The notes: generated by a model from the letters alone, not told the origin. A stretch of 64,000 bases of DNA from Vibrio sp. Y2-5 (GCF_014596725.1 NZ_JACVEG010000007.1:353-64352), one strand, 5' to 3'. Shown: positions 19,617-29,149, counted from the stretch's first letter. Numbers and translations: made by a program.

Positions 19617-20804
19617 ATGAGTGAAAAAGTAGATGTTGTCATCATAGGCGCAGGAGCGGCTGGCTTAATGTGTGCTGCTCAAGCCGGAAAACGTGGACGC
19701 CGCGTGATGGTGATTGATCATGCGAAAAAACCAGGACGTAAGATTCTTATCTCCGGTGGTGGTCGCTGTAACTTCACCAACTACGATGTCTCGTCTCAAA
19801 ACTACCTTTGCCGCAATCCGCACTTCGTGAAATCGGCGCTTTCGCAATATACCAATTGGGACTTTATCTCAATGGTCAGCAAGTATGGCATTGAGTTCGA
19901 AGAACGTTCTCATGGTCAGCTTTTCTGTTTAGACTCCGCCAAAGACATCGTAAAAATGCTGCTTGAAGAGTGCGATCTACCAAACATTAGTCAGCGCTAT
20001 CAAGTAGAGACTCTCGAGATTCAAAAAACCGAACAGGGATTTTTCTTGCACACCACACAGGGTGACATAGAGTGCGACTCTTTGGTTGTAGCAACCGGTG
20101 GTCTTTCAATGCCAAAGCTAGGTGCAACGCCATTTGGTTACAAGATTGCCGAGCAGTTTGATTTACCTGTTATCTCAACCACCGCTGGCTTAGTACCTTT
20201 TACCCTGCATGTGGAAGACAAAGACGCATTAGCGGATCTTTCAGGTATCGCCGTTCCCGCTGAAATTCAGGCAGAATGTGGAAATAGCTTTAAAGAAGCA
20301 CTGCTGTTTACCCATCGCGGCTTATCGGGTCCGTCAGTGTTGCAGATTTCTTCATACTGGAAGCCGGGGCAAGCGGTTACCATTAACTTGGTACCCGAAG
20401 TCGATGTTGATGAGTTATTAACTCGTTCCCGAGAAAAGCATCCCAATCAGACACTCAAAAACACCTTAGCGCGCGTGCTGCCTAAGCGTTTAGTGGAAGT
20501 GTTTATCGAGCGAAAATTACTGGTAGACAAGCCTCTCAAACAGTTCAACCCGAAAGAGCTGGAAGTAATTAGAGAGACTTTAGAGCAGTGGCGTGTGGTA
20601 CCGAACGGAACGGAAGGCTATCGAACGGCTGAAGTGACTCTTGGCGGCGTGGATACCGACGTTCTTTCTTCTAAAACAATGGAATGCAAGGACATTAAAG
20701 GTTTGTATTTCGTTGGTGAAGTGATGGATGTGACGGGTTGGCTCGGTGGCTACAACTTCCAATGGGCTTGGTCGAGCGGCTATGTTGCAGGGCAAAATGT
20801 GTAG
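19617..20804 (+). CDS. YhiN/HI0933-family FAD flavoprotein
   Basis: A 395-residue NAD(P)/FAD-dependent oxidoreductase of unknown reaction. The dinucleotide fold is at the N-terminus (VVIIGAGAAGLMCAAQAGKRG), followed by the family block PGRKILISGGGRCNFTN near residue 40. The C-terminal FAD block is LYFVGEVMDVTGWLGGYNFQWAWSSG. It stands alone after the uspB terminator, in the same neighbourhood as E. coli yhiN. Confidence 0.9.
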   Translation: MSEKVDVVIIGAGAAGLMCAAQAGKRGRRVMVIDHAKKPGRKILISGGGRCNFTNYDVSSQNYLCRNPHFVKSALSQYTNWDFISMVSKYGIEFEERSHGQLFCLDSAKDIVKMLLEECDLPNISQRYQVETLEIQKTEQGFFLHTTQGDIECDSLVVATGGLSMPKLGATPFGYKIAEQFDLPVISTTAGLVPFTLHVEDKDALADLSGIAVPAEIQAECGNSFKEALLFTHRGLSGPSVLQISSYWKPGQAVTINLVPEVDVDELLTRSREKHPNQTLKNTLARVLPKRLVEVFIERKLLVDKPLKQFNPKELEVIRETLEQWRVVPNGTEGYRTAEVTLGGVDTDVLSSKTMECKDIKGLYFVGEVMDVTGWLGGYNFQWAWSSGYVAGQNV

Positions 20805-20914
20805 TTATTGGCTACTTTTATCCAGAACAGTCTAGACACTATGATTGCTTAGTTTAGAGGCGAGAGACAGAGCCTTTCATTGAGCAATCAGATAGTCATG
20901 CATAATATGACTTT

Positions 20915-21274
20915 CTATTCGACTTTGGTTCCTTTGGGTAAAACGTTAGGGAAGTATTTACGTAAATATCGCTGCTCCGCAATCATATCCTTAAATGATA
21001 AACCTTCACGCAGATGAAAAATAACTTCATTGCCGACGATTCTTAAGACTTTCCCTTCAACGGTAATGTTGTTTTCTAATGAGTTGAGTAAGACTTCGCC
21101 TTTAACAGTATCACCAAGTTTAAACAATGAAGAGTCGCGCACAATCACACGCATACCTTGCTCCGATATTTCGCTGATTTTGAATTCTTTACTTTGAATT
21201 CGGAGTGTGGGCATGACAGTTTTGGTTTTGTAACTCAGACGAAAATATTGTCTTTGTTCGGTGTGATTTGTCAT
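20915..21274 (-). CDS. PilZ-domain protein, probable c-di-GMP receptor
   Basis: 119 residues. The PilZ binding motif RxxxR is seen as RQYFR near residue 8. The second motif, (D/N)xSxxG, appears as EISEQG near residue 38, with Glu in place of Asp/Asn, which may alter affinity. The rest is the beta-barrel (LGDTVKGEVLL, VEGKVLRIVGNEVIFHL). No other domain is present, so it probably acts by binding a partner. It converges on the flavoprotein gene; no terminator was recognised between them. Confidence 0.85.
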   Translation of the reverse strand: MTNHTEQRQYFRLSYKTKTVMPTLRIQSKEFKISEISEQGMRVIVRDSSLFKLGDTVKGEVLLNSLENNITVEGKVLRIVGNEVIFHLREGLSFKDMIAEQRYLRKYFPNVLPKGTKVE

Positions 21275-21595
21275 TTTAGTTATCGGCTTTAGCCACTCTG
21301 CGTAAATGGGTGAACAGTTAGCAGCACGTCAATTACTTGCTTACTTAGTTAAAGTTTATCTACTTTCCCTGATTTTTCGAAGTGGGCTGTATCTTAATCC
21401 GTCATTATTCAGGGTGTTTGGGAATATTCCGAACGATTATTTCACTCAATCACCCTAAGTAAAAATGATTTGTGTAATAAATAGTGAAGATGCGGAATCA
21501 GAAAAGATAGATTTCACATGGTATTTTCTTTTGTACATTGAAAATATAGTAGTCTTTACTTTAATTAACGTTGGTTAACTAAACACTATAACTAT
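21275..21595. other. intergenic region between the PilZ gene and cti, no feature recognised
   Basis: About 320 A+T-rich bases between two divergent genes, which should contain both promoters. I see no clear -35/-10 pair, operator, repeat or RNA. A short GTTGGTTAACTAAAC stretch lies 25 bases before cti. Confidence 0.5.
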
Positions 21596-23953
21596 ATGAA
21601 TTTACGAAAACTCTTTTTTGTCTTTTTGGTATTAGTTTTCTCTGGTTGTGCCACTTATGCAGGGCTTAACTATGATGAACTGTTTGGTACACCTGAAGTG
21701 CGAGAGCGTCAGGTGGCTTTAGACTCGCCTCAAGCTCAGTATTTTATGCAAGAAGTGAAACCCATCATCGATAACCGCTGTGTGGTTTGTCATGCCTGTT
21801 ATGACGCGCCTTGTCAGTTGAAGCTTTCATCCGTTGAGGGAATTGATCGAGGAGGAAGCAAAACCCAAGTCTACGAAGGGACGCGTTTGAGTGCGGCAAC
21901 ACCGACACGCCTATTTGAAGATGCACAAACTACCCAAGAGTGGCGTGATTTTGGTTTTCATCCTGTGCTGAATGAACGTGACCAAACAACACGAGCGAAT
22001 CTTGAAGCGGGGCTAGTGGCTAGATTGCTGAAACAAAAAGAGCTGCATCCTCAACAGCAGCAAGATCAGTTGGAGGGGTTCGATTTTTCTATCTATAGAG
22101 AGCAACAATGCCCAACGCTAGAAGAGCATGAAGCTTATCAGCAAGAATATCCTGACTGGGGAATGCCTTTTGGGATGCCAAATCTCAATAAGAGTGAATA
22201 CAACAAACTAATGGCGTGGCTGGAAAACGGCGCCCAAATGAATGAGCACATACCGCTGACCGTATCGCAACAGACTTTGGTTGATAACTACGAAACACTG
22301 TTAAATGCAGACGGCAAAAAGAACCAGTTGGCTGCCCGCTATATCTACGAGCACTTGTTCTTATCCCATATTTATTTCTCTGATCTGAAAGAGAAAACAC
22401 CGCGTTTCTTTACACTTGTTCGTTCAGCAACTCCACCAGGCGAGCCTGTCAAACGTATCGCGACTCGTCGTCCATATGATGATCCGCAAGTTGACCGCGT
22501 TTACTATCGTATTATCCCTGAGCAAGGCACAATCGTTGATAAAACTCATATGCCTTATGCACTGAATAAAAAACGTCTGCACGATTGGAAAGCATGGTTC
22601 ATCAATGCGGATTACACGATTAATGAGCTGCCGAGCTATGAACCTTCAGTGGCGGCTAACCCAATGACGGCCTTCATCGATTTACCTGTCAATGCTCGAT
22701 ACCGTTTCTTACTGGATAACGCACAAAATACCGTTATGGCGTTTATCAAAGGTCCGGTGTGCCGTGGTCAGTTAGCACTTAACGTGATTAATGATCAGTT
22801 CTGGGTGTTCTTCTTAGACCCAGATAAAGCCGATATTGTTGAGGTAAACGAGTTCTACCGCTCTCAAGCTGATCACTTAAAACTGCCAGCGGAGCGTGAA
22901 GACACCATCAACCCAATTGCTACCTGGATTAGCTATGCCAAGCAGCAAGCTCGTTATCTGGAAGATAAATCTCAGTTCACGGCTAAGCAATTCAAAGATG
23001 GGCGCAATGTGACGACAGACTTAATCTGGTCTGGTGATGGGACCAACCCAAATGCAGCGTTAACCATATTTCGTCACTTTGACAGTGCGTCTGTGGCGCA
23101 AGGTTTAGTTGGCCGAAAACCTAAAACCGCTTGGGTATTAGATTATGCTTTGCTAGAGCGTATTCATTATTTGCTGGTGGCGGGCTTTGATGTCTATGGA
23201 AACTTCGGTCATCAACTTGTAACTCGTATGTTCATGGATTTCTTACGTTTGGAAGGTGAAAGTAACTTCATTACCTTATTGCCACAGAAAACCAGACATG
23301 AGGAGCTGTCGAGTTGGTATCAAGATCAAAGCGCGTATTTCACCGATTTTCTATTGCGTAACGTGAAGCCGTTTGATGAGCCAAGTAATATCGAGTACAC
23401 AACGGATGATCCGAAATCAGAGCTGTTTGATAAGCTACGCGAGCATGTCCAGCCTGTACTTAGCCAGCGATATGACATCGTTGATACTGGCTTCACCGCC
23501 GGGCACGAATATGCCCTTAACAGCATCAATTATATTAAAGGCGAGGGCATCTTACCTATCCCTCAATTAATGATGTTAATGATTGAATCCAAATCGGGTG
23601 AGTCTCAACTGTTTACTCTGATCCATAATAACGCGCACAGCAACATTTCCAGCTTGTTTGATGAAGAGAACAATCGAGTGCCAGAGAAAGACACCTTAAC
23701 CTTAGTAAGGGGCGTACTGGGTAGTTATCCGGCAGCCTATTTATCACTTAAAGAAACTGAAATTCCTGAGCTGGTGGCACGTTTGAAAACGTTGGATGGT
23801 GAAGAGAGTTATGTTCAGTTATTGGATCGCTTTGCGGTGCGTCGCAGTTCACCTGATTTCTGGTCTTTCAGTGATAAAGTTCATCAGTGGTATAAGAAAG
23901 ATCAGCCGGTTGAATTTGGCTTACTGGATTACAATCGCTTTGAGAATCGATAA
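21596..23953 (+). CDS. cti: fatty acid cis/trans isomerase Cti
   Basis: Converts cis to trans unsaturated fatty acids in membrane phospholipids, a fast defence against solvents and heat. The N-terminus is a lipoprotein signal with lipobox VFSGC (Cys18). A cytochrome c-type motif, CVVCH, within a Cys-rich block (CVVCHACYDAPC) lies near residue 60, as required for activity in the family. At 785 residues the length is usual. No clear Shine-Dalgarno precedes the ATG. It is a single-gene unit closed by a terminator. Confidence 0.93.
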   Translation: MNLRKLFFVFLVLVFSGCATYAGLNYDELFGTPEVRERQVALDSPQAQYFMQEVKPIIDNRCVVCHACYDAPCQLKLSSVEGIDRGGSKTQVYEGTRLSAATPTRLFEDAQTTQEWRDFGFHPVLNERDQTTRANLEAGLVARLLKQKELHPQQQQDQLEGFDFSIYREQQCPTLEEHEAYQQEYPDWGMPFGMPNLNKSEYNKLMAWLENGAQMNEHIPLTVSQQTLVDNYETLLNADGKKNQLAARYIYEHLFLSHIYFSDLKEKTPRFFTLVRSATPPGEPVKRIATRRPYDDPQVDRVYYRIIPEQGTIVDKTHMPYALNKKRLHDWKAWFINADYTINELPSYEPSVAANPMTAFIDLPVNARYRFLLDNAQNTVMAFIKGPVCRGQLALNVINDQFWVFFLDPDKADIVEVNEFYRSQADHLKLPAEREDTINPIATWISYAKQQARYLEDKSQFTAKQFKDGRNVTTDLIWSGDGTNPNAALTIFRHFDSASVAQGLVGRKPKTAWVLDYALLERIHYLLVAGFDVYGNFGHQLVTRMFMDFLRLEGESNFITLLPQKTRHEELSSWYQDQSAYFTDFLLRNVKPFDEPSNIEYTTDDPKSELFDKLREHVQPVLSQRYDIVDTGFTAGHEYALNSINYIKGEGILPIPQLMMLMIESKSGESQLFTLIHNNAHSNISSLFDEENNRVPEKDTLTLVRGVLGSYPAAYLSLKETEIPELVARLKTLDGEESYVQLLDRFAVRRSSPDFWSFSDKVHQWYKKDQPVEFGLLDYNRFENR

Positions 23954-23964
23954 TCCACAGCGAA

Positions 23965-24001
23965 AAAAGAAGCCAGTCACAGGACTGGCTTCTTTGTTTT
24001 T
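23965..24001 (+). terminator. rho-independent terminator after cti
   Basis: AGAAGCCAGTC / GACTGGCTTCT with loop ACAG, followed by TTTGTTTTT. The A run on the left may let it also act for the leftward yjfF operon. Confidence 0.9.
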
Positions 24002-24037
24002 AACTCTAAGGCCACGATATTTCTGAGTTGAAGATAG

Positions 24038-25042
24038 CTAAGAATCTCCGGTTGCCAGTGAGCCTATTCGGCTGGTATTCACTACTTTTCGGCGTTCGCT
24101 CATGATGATCAGCAGACGTTGTAGAGCAATAAAGCTGAACAGCAAAATACCGACAATGATTTTCGTCCACCAAGAGCTCAAAGTACCATCAAAGGTGATG
24201 TAGGTTTGAATAAGGCCTTGAATGAGCACGCCAAATAGCGAGCCAAACACAGTGCCGACACCACCGGACAGTAAAGTACCACCGATAACCACAGCAGCAA
24301 TGGCATCAAGCTCAACACCGACAGCAGCAAGCGGGTAGCCCGCAGAGGTGTAGATAGAAAATACAATACCTGCACAGGTCGCCAAGAAAGTGGAAAGCAT
24401 GTAGATGCCGATTGTGGTTCGTTTGACTGGAATCCCCATCAAACCCGCTGAAGTCGCATTACCGCCAATTGCGTATACGTTGTTACCAAAACGGGTGCGG
24501 TGAGCCACCAGCATACCGATAGCGACGATGAACAACATCACCACTGCCAATAAGCTTAAGCGTCCTCCGCCTATGATGTGCCATGAAAAGCGAGACATCT
24601 CGCGATAGACAGGGTGTTCAATAGGAATGGACTGCTCAGAGACTAAAAAGCTCACTCCGCGCAGGAAGAACATACCAGCCAACGTGACGATAAAGGCCGG
24701 GATTTTTAAGGTATCGATAATCCAGCCCATCAAACCGCCAAACAGCGAACCCATCACCAACACCATGATAATAGCTGTGAAAGGGTGAACGCCCCATTCG
24801 CCAATCACCGTGGCGAGGAAGATACCGGTAAATGCAACTACCGAACCTACTGACAGATCAATACCGCCTGAGAGGATAACGAAAGTCATGCCGACAGCGA
24901 GTATGCCTAAGAAAGCGTTATCCGTCAGAATGTTACAAATCACTCGAGTGCTCATAAAAGCGGGAAACTCCACCATGCAAAACGCATAGCCGATCAGGAA
25001 CACTGTGATGGTGATAAACAGAGGAAAGTTACGTTTTATCAT
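24038..25042 (-). CDS. yjfF: sugar ABC transporter permease YjfF (galactofuranose type)
   Basis: A 334-residue inner-membrane permease of the ribose/galactose-type (CUT2) family, with conserved segments MTFVILSGGIDLSVGSVVA and GRLSLLAVVMLFIV. It is the last gene of ytfQ-ytfR-ytfT-yjfF. In E. coli this system imports galactofuranose. Two permeases in the operon probably form a heterodimer. Confidence 0.88.
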   Translation of the reverse strand: MIKRNFPLFITITVFLIGYAFCMVEFPAFMSTRVICNILTDNAFLGILAVGMTFVILSGGIDLSVGSVVAFTGIFLATVIGEWGVHPFTAIIMVLVMGSLFGGLMGWIIDTLKIPAFIVTLAGMFFLRGVSFLVSEQSIPIEHPVYREMSRFSWHIIGGGRLSLLAVVMLFIVAIGMLVAHRTRFGNNVYAIGGNATSAGLMGIPVKRTTIGIYMLSTFLATCAGIVFSIYTSAGYPLAAVGVELDAIAAVVIGGTLLSGGVGTVFGSLFGVLIQGLIQTYITFDGTLSSWWTKIIVGILLFSFIALQRLLIIMSERRKVVNTSRIGSLATGDS

Positions 25043-25045
25043 GAT

Positions 25046-26062
25046 CTATTTCCTCTTAATCAGTTGAATAACCGTTGGGGATTGCAGTATCAGCACGGTT
25101 AATACCACAAGCGATTTCACAATGTGGTTCCATTGCGGTTGATAACCGGACAACAGAATACCTGTGTTGATGCTTTGAATGATAAAAGCGCCCACCAGTG
25201 CGAGTAACAGATTAAAACGCCCACCCATCAAAGATGTGCCGCCAATAACTACAGCCAAAATGGCGTCCATTTCTAGCCATAAACCAGCATTGTTTGCGTC
25301 AGCGCCTTTGATGTCGGCAGCGACTATGATCCCTGCGATAGACGCCATCACACCACTGATAACGTAAACCGACATTACAATTGCAGGGGTGTTAATTCCC
25401 GCATTTTTTGCTGCTTTGATATTGATACCCACAGACTCTATAAAGAGCCCCAATGCTGTTTTCTTGGTGAGTGCCCAAACAATCAATAAGGCGCACACCA
25501 ACAACAGTATTGGGGTAGGGAAATAGAACAGTGAACCGCTACCAAACCAAGACAAAGTATCGTTGTTGAAGGTGATGATTTGTCCCTCTGTGATGAGCTG
25601 TGCGACACCGCGCCCAGCCACCATCAAAATTAATGTGGCGACAATGGGTTGGATTTTACACACGGCGACAAGAAAGCCGTTCCATAAACCACAAGCCACT
25701 CCGGCGAGTACTGAGCAAAGTAAAATGGTCGATGGCGCGTAACCTTGCTCTGCCATACTGGCCAGCACGGCTCCGCTTATCGCCATCACAGCACCGACTG
25801 AAAGGTCGATACCGCCAGTTGCGATAACCAGTGTCATCCCTATGGTCAGTAGGGCGACAGGTGCACCGCGGTTAAAGATGTCGATGACACTGCCAAATAA
25901 GCGGCCATCTTGAATGTGGATAGAGAAAAAATTATCAGCAATCAAACTGTTCACAATAAACAGCAGAATAAGAGCAGCAAGCTGTGGCGTGCCTTTTGGC
26001 AGTGTAAATCTATTGCGCTGCTCTGGCTTCTTGACTGACTGCAGTGGATTGAGCGTATTCAT
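25046..26062 (-). CDS. ytfT: sugar ABC transporter permease YtfT (galactofuranose type)
   Basis: The other CUT2 permease of the system, 338 residues from the ATG that gives MNTLNPLQSVKKPEQ (GAGGTGATT just upstream). The conserved block GMTLVIATGGIDLSVGAVMAISGAVLA is present. Its start lies seven bases after the ytfR stop, and yjfF follows after three bases, so the operon is tightly coupled. Confidence 0.88.
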   Translation of the reverse strand: MNTLNPLQSVKKPEQRNRFTLPKGTPQLAALILLFIVNSLIADNFFSIHIQDGRLFGSVIDIFNRGAPVALLTIGMTLVIATGGIDLSVGAVMAISGAVLASMAEQGYAPSTILLCSVLAGVACGLWNGFLVAVCKIQPIVATLILMVAGRGVAQLITEGQIITFNNDTLSWFGSGSLFYFPTPILLLVCALLIVWALTKKTALGLFIESVGINIKAAKNAGINTPAIVMSVYVISGVMASIAGIIVAADIKGADANNAGLWLEMDAILAVVIGGTSLMGGRFNLLLALVGAFIIQSINTGILLSGYQPQWNHIVKSLVVLTVLILQSPTVIQLIKRK

Positions 26063-26069
26063 AATCACC

Positions 26070-27575
26070 TCAACTCGCAATCGCTTGCATTATGGCTGGT
26101 ACGGAAAGTTCTTCTGTGGGTATCTCTGCTACCGGTTTTCTGTCTCGCAACACAATGACTCGGTCGGCGTAACCAATCAGCTCTTCGAGTTCGGATGAGA
26201 TAACCAACAGAGCGAGTCCGTTAGCACAAAGGCTTTCAATCAATCGAATGATCTCGGCATGAGCGCCAACGTCGATACCTCGAGTTGGTTCATCGAGAAT
26301 CAGAAACTTCGGCTTAGTAAGCAACCAGCGAGCAAGCAGAACCTTTTGCTGATTACCACCAGAGAGGAACTCTACGGGTTGGTCAAGACTCGGTGTTTTG
26401 ATGGCTAATTGGTCAATATAGCGTTGTGCCACTGCTTCCTGCTCTCTACGAGAGATGGGTTTAAACCAGCCGCGTTGTGCCTGTAAAGCCAGAATAATGT
26501 TTTCACGAACAGAAGCCGCGCCAATAATGCCGTCGGTTTTGCGATCTTCAGGACAATAACCAAAACCCAGATGGGAGGCTTGGCGAGCCGAGCGAACCTG
26601 AATAGGGCGCCCCTTCAAAGTACAGGTGCCAGAATCACTAGGTTCAATACCAAAAATGACTTTTGCGGTTTCGGTACGCCCAGAACCTAATAGCCCTGCC
26701 AAACCTACAATTTCTCCTGCATGTACTTCAAGATTGAAAGGATTAATGGTGCCTTTTTTGCCATAGTTAGCAAAGGACACCATTGGCTCATTATGTTTGC
26801 GTGTTTTGCCCGCACGTTTCAGAGCCGTATCTTCCAGCTCGCGGCCGAGCATCATTTTCACCAGCTCAATCTGTGGTAGTTCACGGGTTTCTTTGGTGCC
26901 AACCAACTGACCGTTGCGTAATACGGTAATGCGATCACTCACTTCATAAACTTGATCAAGAAAGTGAGTGATAAAAATCAGGCTTACGCCTTTTTCTTTG
27001 AGCCCTAGCATGATGTTAAATAGCATTTTCACTTCATTGCTATCAAGGCTGGCTGTTGGCTCATCAAGGATCAGTATTTTGGCTGACAGTGAAATCGCTC
27101 TGGCGATCGCAATCACTTGCTGAATCGCAACCGAAAACTGGTTGAGAGGCTGAGTCACATCAATATCTAAGCCATAGCTGGTGACGATTTTGCGTGCTTT
27201 TTCAGCCATGGTTTTGCGGTCAACAAAGCCCCATTTTTTAGGCTCATTGCCGATAAAAAGGTTGTCCATCACAGACATGTTAGGTAGCAAGTTTACTTCT
27301 TGATAAACCGTGCCGATTCCGAGATGTTGTGCATGAGCGGTATTCTGTGGAGAGATGGATTGACCATCGAGAGTAATTTCACCGCCATCACGTTGATACA
27401 CACCCGTTAAGGTTTTTACTAACGTTGATTTACCTGCGCCATTTTCCCCCAATAACGCCATTATTTCACCTTTTCTCAGGCTGAAATCGACATTTTCTAG
27501 CGCTTTAACGCCCGGGAAATATTTGCAGATCCCTTTGGCGTCTAATATGACATCTTGCTGATTGTTTAACGGCAT
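26070..27575 (-). CDS. ytfR: sugar ABC transporter ATP-binding protein YtfR
   Basis: Two fused ATPase domains (501 residues), as in RbsA, AraG and MglA. Walker A of domain 1 is GENGAGKS near residue 44, with Walker B LILDEPTASLD. Domain 2 has the degenerate Walker A GLLGSGRTE, the signature LSGGNQQKVLLARWL and Walker B LILDEPTRGID. Domain 1 has FSVAIQQVIAIARA in place of the LSGGQ signature. It energises the YtfT-YjfF channel. It is separated from ytfQ by an ERIC-type element. Confidence 0.9.
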   Translation of the reverse strand: MPLNNQQDVILDAKGICKYFPGVKALENVDFSLRKGEIMALLGENGAGKSTLVKTLTGVYQRDGGEITLDGQSISPQNTAHAQHLGIGTVYQEVNLLPNMSVMDNLFIGNEPKKWGFVDRKTMAEKARKIVTSYGLDIDVTQPLNQFSVAIQQVIAIARAISLSAKILILDEPTASLDSNEVKMLFNIMLGLKEKGVSLIFITHFLDQVYEVSDRITVLRNGQLVGTKETRELPQIELVKMMLGRELEDTALKRAGKTRKHNEPMVSFANYGKKGTINPFNLEVHAGEIVGLAGLLGSGRTETAKVIFGIEPSDSGTCTLKGRPIQVRSARQASHLGFGYCPEDRKTDGIIGAASVRENIILALQAQRGWFKPISRREQEAVAQRYIDQLAIKTPSLDQPVEFLSGGNQQKVLLARWLLTKPKFLILDEPTRGIDVGAHAEIIRLIESLCANGLALLVISSELEELIGYADRVIVLRDRKPVAEIPTEELSVPAIMQAIAS

Positions 27576-27591
27576 AATAACTCCAACAATC

Positions 27592-27731
27592 TATACTCTT
27601 CCCACTTGAAGCTGCAGCGCTTTCTGTTTTGGTAGGGGCTACGTTCGTTCACCCCAATCACATAGTTTATCTATGCTCATGGGGATTCACTTACTTGCCG
27701 CCTACCTGCAACTCCAAGTGGTTTGAGTATA
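27592..27731. repeat. ERIC-type intergenic palindromic repeat
   Basis: About 140 bp with imperfect terminal inverted repeats (TATACTCTTCCCACTTG... and its complement CAAGTGGTTTGAGTATA). The internal ATGCTCATGGGGATTCACTTACTT and GTTCACCCCAATCACAT are the conserved blocks of ERIC elements. It lies between ytfQ and ytfR, inside the operon, so it is transcribed and should fold in the mRNA. Confidence 0.85.
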
Positions 27732-27738
27732 AAGCATG

Positions 27739-27754
27739 CCTCCCTAATGGGAGG
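27739..27754. terminator. hairpin just after ytfQ
   Basis: CCTCCC / GGGAGG with a short loop, 13 bases past the ytfQ stop on the minus strand. There is no long T run. It more likely protects the upstream mRNA or attenuates transcription than terminates it fully. Confidence 0.45.
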
Positions 27755-27766
27755 GTGATAATAAAA

Positions 27767-28726
27767 TTAATAACCTAAGTCTTTTTTCATTTCTAACTGA
27801 GCTTTTGCATCAGCGGGTAAATATAAATTAGACTCGGTAACAATTTTCTTCGGTGGAACTGTGCCTTTATCTTTATAAGCCATAAGTGCATCAAGAGCAG
27901 GGCCTGCCATATTTGGAGTAAGCTCAACGGTCGCATTTGCTTCACCGTTCATCATCGCTTTAAATATATCTGGAACCGCATCAATAGAGACGATTAAAAT
28001 ATCGCTACCCGGTTTTAAACCTGCCTCTTTAATTGCTTGAATTGCACCGATTGCCATATCATCGTTATGGGCGAATACCGCACAAATATTTTTGCCGTTA
28101 TTCTCTGCTTTAATAAAGCTTTCCATAACTTCTTTACCTTTACTACGGGTAAATTCACCTGACTGAGTACGAACAATTTTAATATTGTCGACTTTGTCTA
28201 CAGTGTCGCTGAAACCTTTTTTACGGTCGATAGCCACACTCGCACCCACGGTGCCTTGTAGTTCAACCACGTTACATGGTTTGCCAGCCACTTTGTCGAT
28301 TAGCCATTTACCCGCTACAGCGCCTTCCAGTACGTTATCAGCAGTAACTGCAGTCATATAAAGCGAGTCATCTTCTACTGTGATACCACGGTCTAGCAGG
28401 AACACTGGAATACCATAATCTTTTGCTTCTTCAAGCACAGGCCCCCAGCCAGTTTGTACTACTGGTGCGATAAAGATTGCATCTACACCTTGTGCGATGA
28501 AAGAGCGTACCGCTTTGATTTGGTTTTCCTGTTTCTGTTGTGCATCAGAAATTTTCAGTGTCACACCGCGTTTTTCTGCTTCAACTTTGGATACGGCTGT
28601 TTCAGCGGCTCGCCAGCCTGATTCAGATCCAATTTGAGAGAAACCAACGGTTAATGAGGCAGCCATTAGTGAACCAGACATTAGGATGGTACTGACAGCA
28701 GTTGCTAAAGTGAGTTTTTTTAACAT
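27767..28726 (-). CDS. ytfQ: galactofuranose-type periplasmic sugar-binding protein YtfQ
   Basis: Periplasmic substrate-binding protein of the system, 319 residues including a Sec signal peptide (MLKKLTLATAVSTILMSGSLMAA). Binding-protein family segments include TVGFSQIGSESGWRAAE, FIAPVVQTGW, VFLLDRG, ELQGTVGASVAIDRKKGF and AVFAHNDDMAIGAIQAIKEAG, close to E. coli YtfQ. I start at 28726, with GGGAT upstream; a longer frame to 28765 would spoil the signal peptide. A leader of about 200 bases and AraC- and CRP-like sites lie upstream. Confidence 0.9.
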   Translation of the reverse strand: MLKKLTLATAVSTILMSGSLMAASLTVGFSQIGSESGWRAAETAVSKVEAEKRGVTLKISDAQQKQENQIKAVRSFIAQGVDAIFIAPVVQTGWGPVLEEAKDYGIPVFLLDRGITVEDDSLYMTAVTADNVLEGAVAGKWLIDKVAGKPCNVVELQGTVGASVAIDRKKGFSDTVDKVDNIKIVRTQSGEFTRSKGKEVMESFIKAENNGKNICAVFAHNDDMAIGAIQAIKEAGLKPGSDILIVSIDAVPDIFKAMMNGEANATVELTPNMAGPALDALMAYKDKGTVPPKKIVTESNLYLPADAKAQLEMKKDLGY

Positions 28727-28941
28727 GATTAAATCCCTATCTTGTTTAACTCTCTCTCCGTTCAAGAAACGACAGCGTTTTTATGAATGTACTTACTCCG
28801 CAACATAGATGTCATTACATCGATTCTACGCTAAGGATACCTGTTCACTTTTGCTTAACTGACATTTCAAAGACCTTGAGAAATTCTTGTTTCACGTATT
28901 GCTCGTTATTAAAAATTATTAAAATAGCCATGAGCAATGAA

Positions 28942-28947
28942 ATATTA
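28942..28947 (-). promoter_or_regulatory. candidate -10 box of the ytfQRT-yjfF promoter
   Basis: TAATAT on the minus strand, placed so that the CRP-like site at 28969-28984 would be centred about 41 bases before a start near 28935 (class II arrangement). Confidence 0.4.
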
Positions 28948-28968
28948 AGACGCATAAATTTCCTATGG

Positions 28969-28984
28969 TTAGATTTTAATCACA
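28969..28984 (-). promoter_or_regulatory. CRP-like site upstream of ytfQ
   Basis: On the plus strand TTAGATTTTAATCACA. The right half TCACA is perfect and the left half matches three of five. Its position relative to the AraC-type site (12 bases away) repeats that at araF (11 bases). Confidence 0.5.
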
Positions 28985-28996
28985 TAAAAAATTTGG

Positions 28997-29034
28997 TAGC
29001 CAAATAGTCCATTTTATTAGCAACTTACTCCCAA
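28997..29034 (+). promoter_or_regulatory. AraC-type double site upstream of ytfQRT-yjfF
   Basis: Half-site 1 is TAGCCAAATAGTCCATT and half-site 2 is TAGCAACTTACTCCCAA. They start at 28997 and 29018, exactly 21 bases apart, as in the E. coli araI1-araI2 pair (TAGC-N7-TCCATA). The orientation is toward the right although the gene runs left, the same as at araF. Confidence 0.6.
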
Positions 29035-29106
29035 AAAACTAATACCTAAGTGCAATCAAAATATTGCATTTAAATGAGTAGAGAATATGAAGTTTATTTT
29101 TCTAAA

Positions 29107-29135
29107 TAAAAAAGCCCTCTTATAAAACAGAGGGC
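29107..29135 (-). terminator. terminator of araFGH
   Basis: On the minus strand GCCCTCTGTTTTATAAGAGGGC is followed by TTTTTT. It lies about 160 bases past the araH stop, beyond the decayed ERIC element. Confidence 0.85.
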
Positions 29136-29149
29136 AACATGAGAAAGGT

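Noticed and set aside
28885..28900. TTGTTTCACGTATTGC, resembling parS.
   Set aside because: Only the left half matches; the palindrome is lost.
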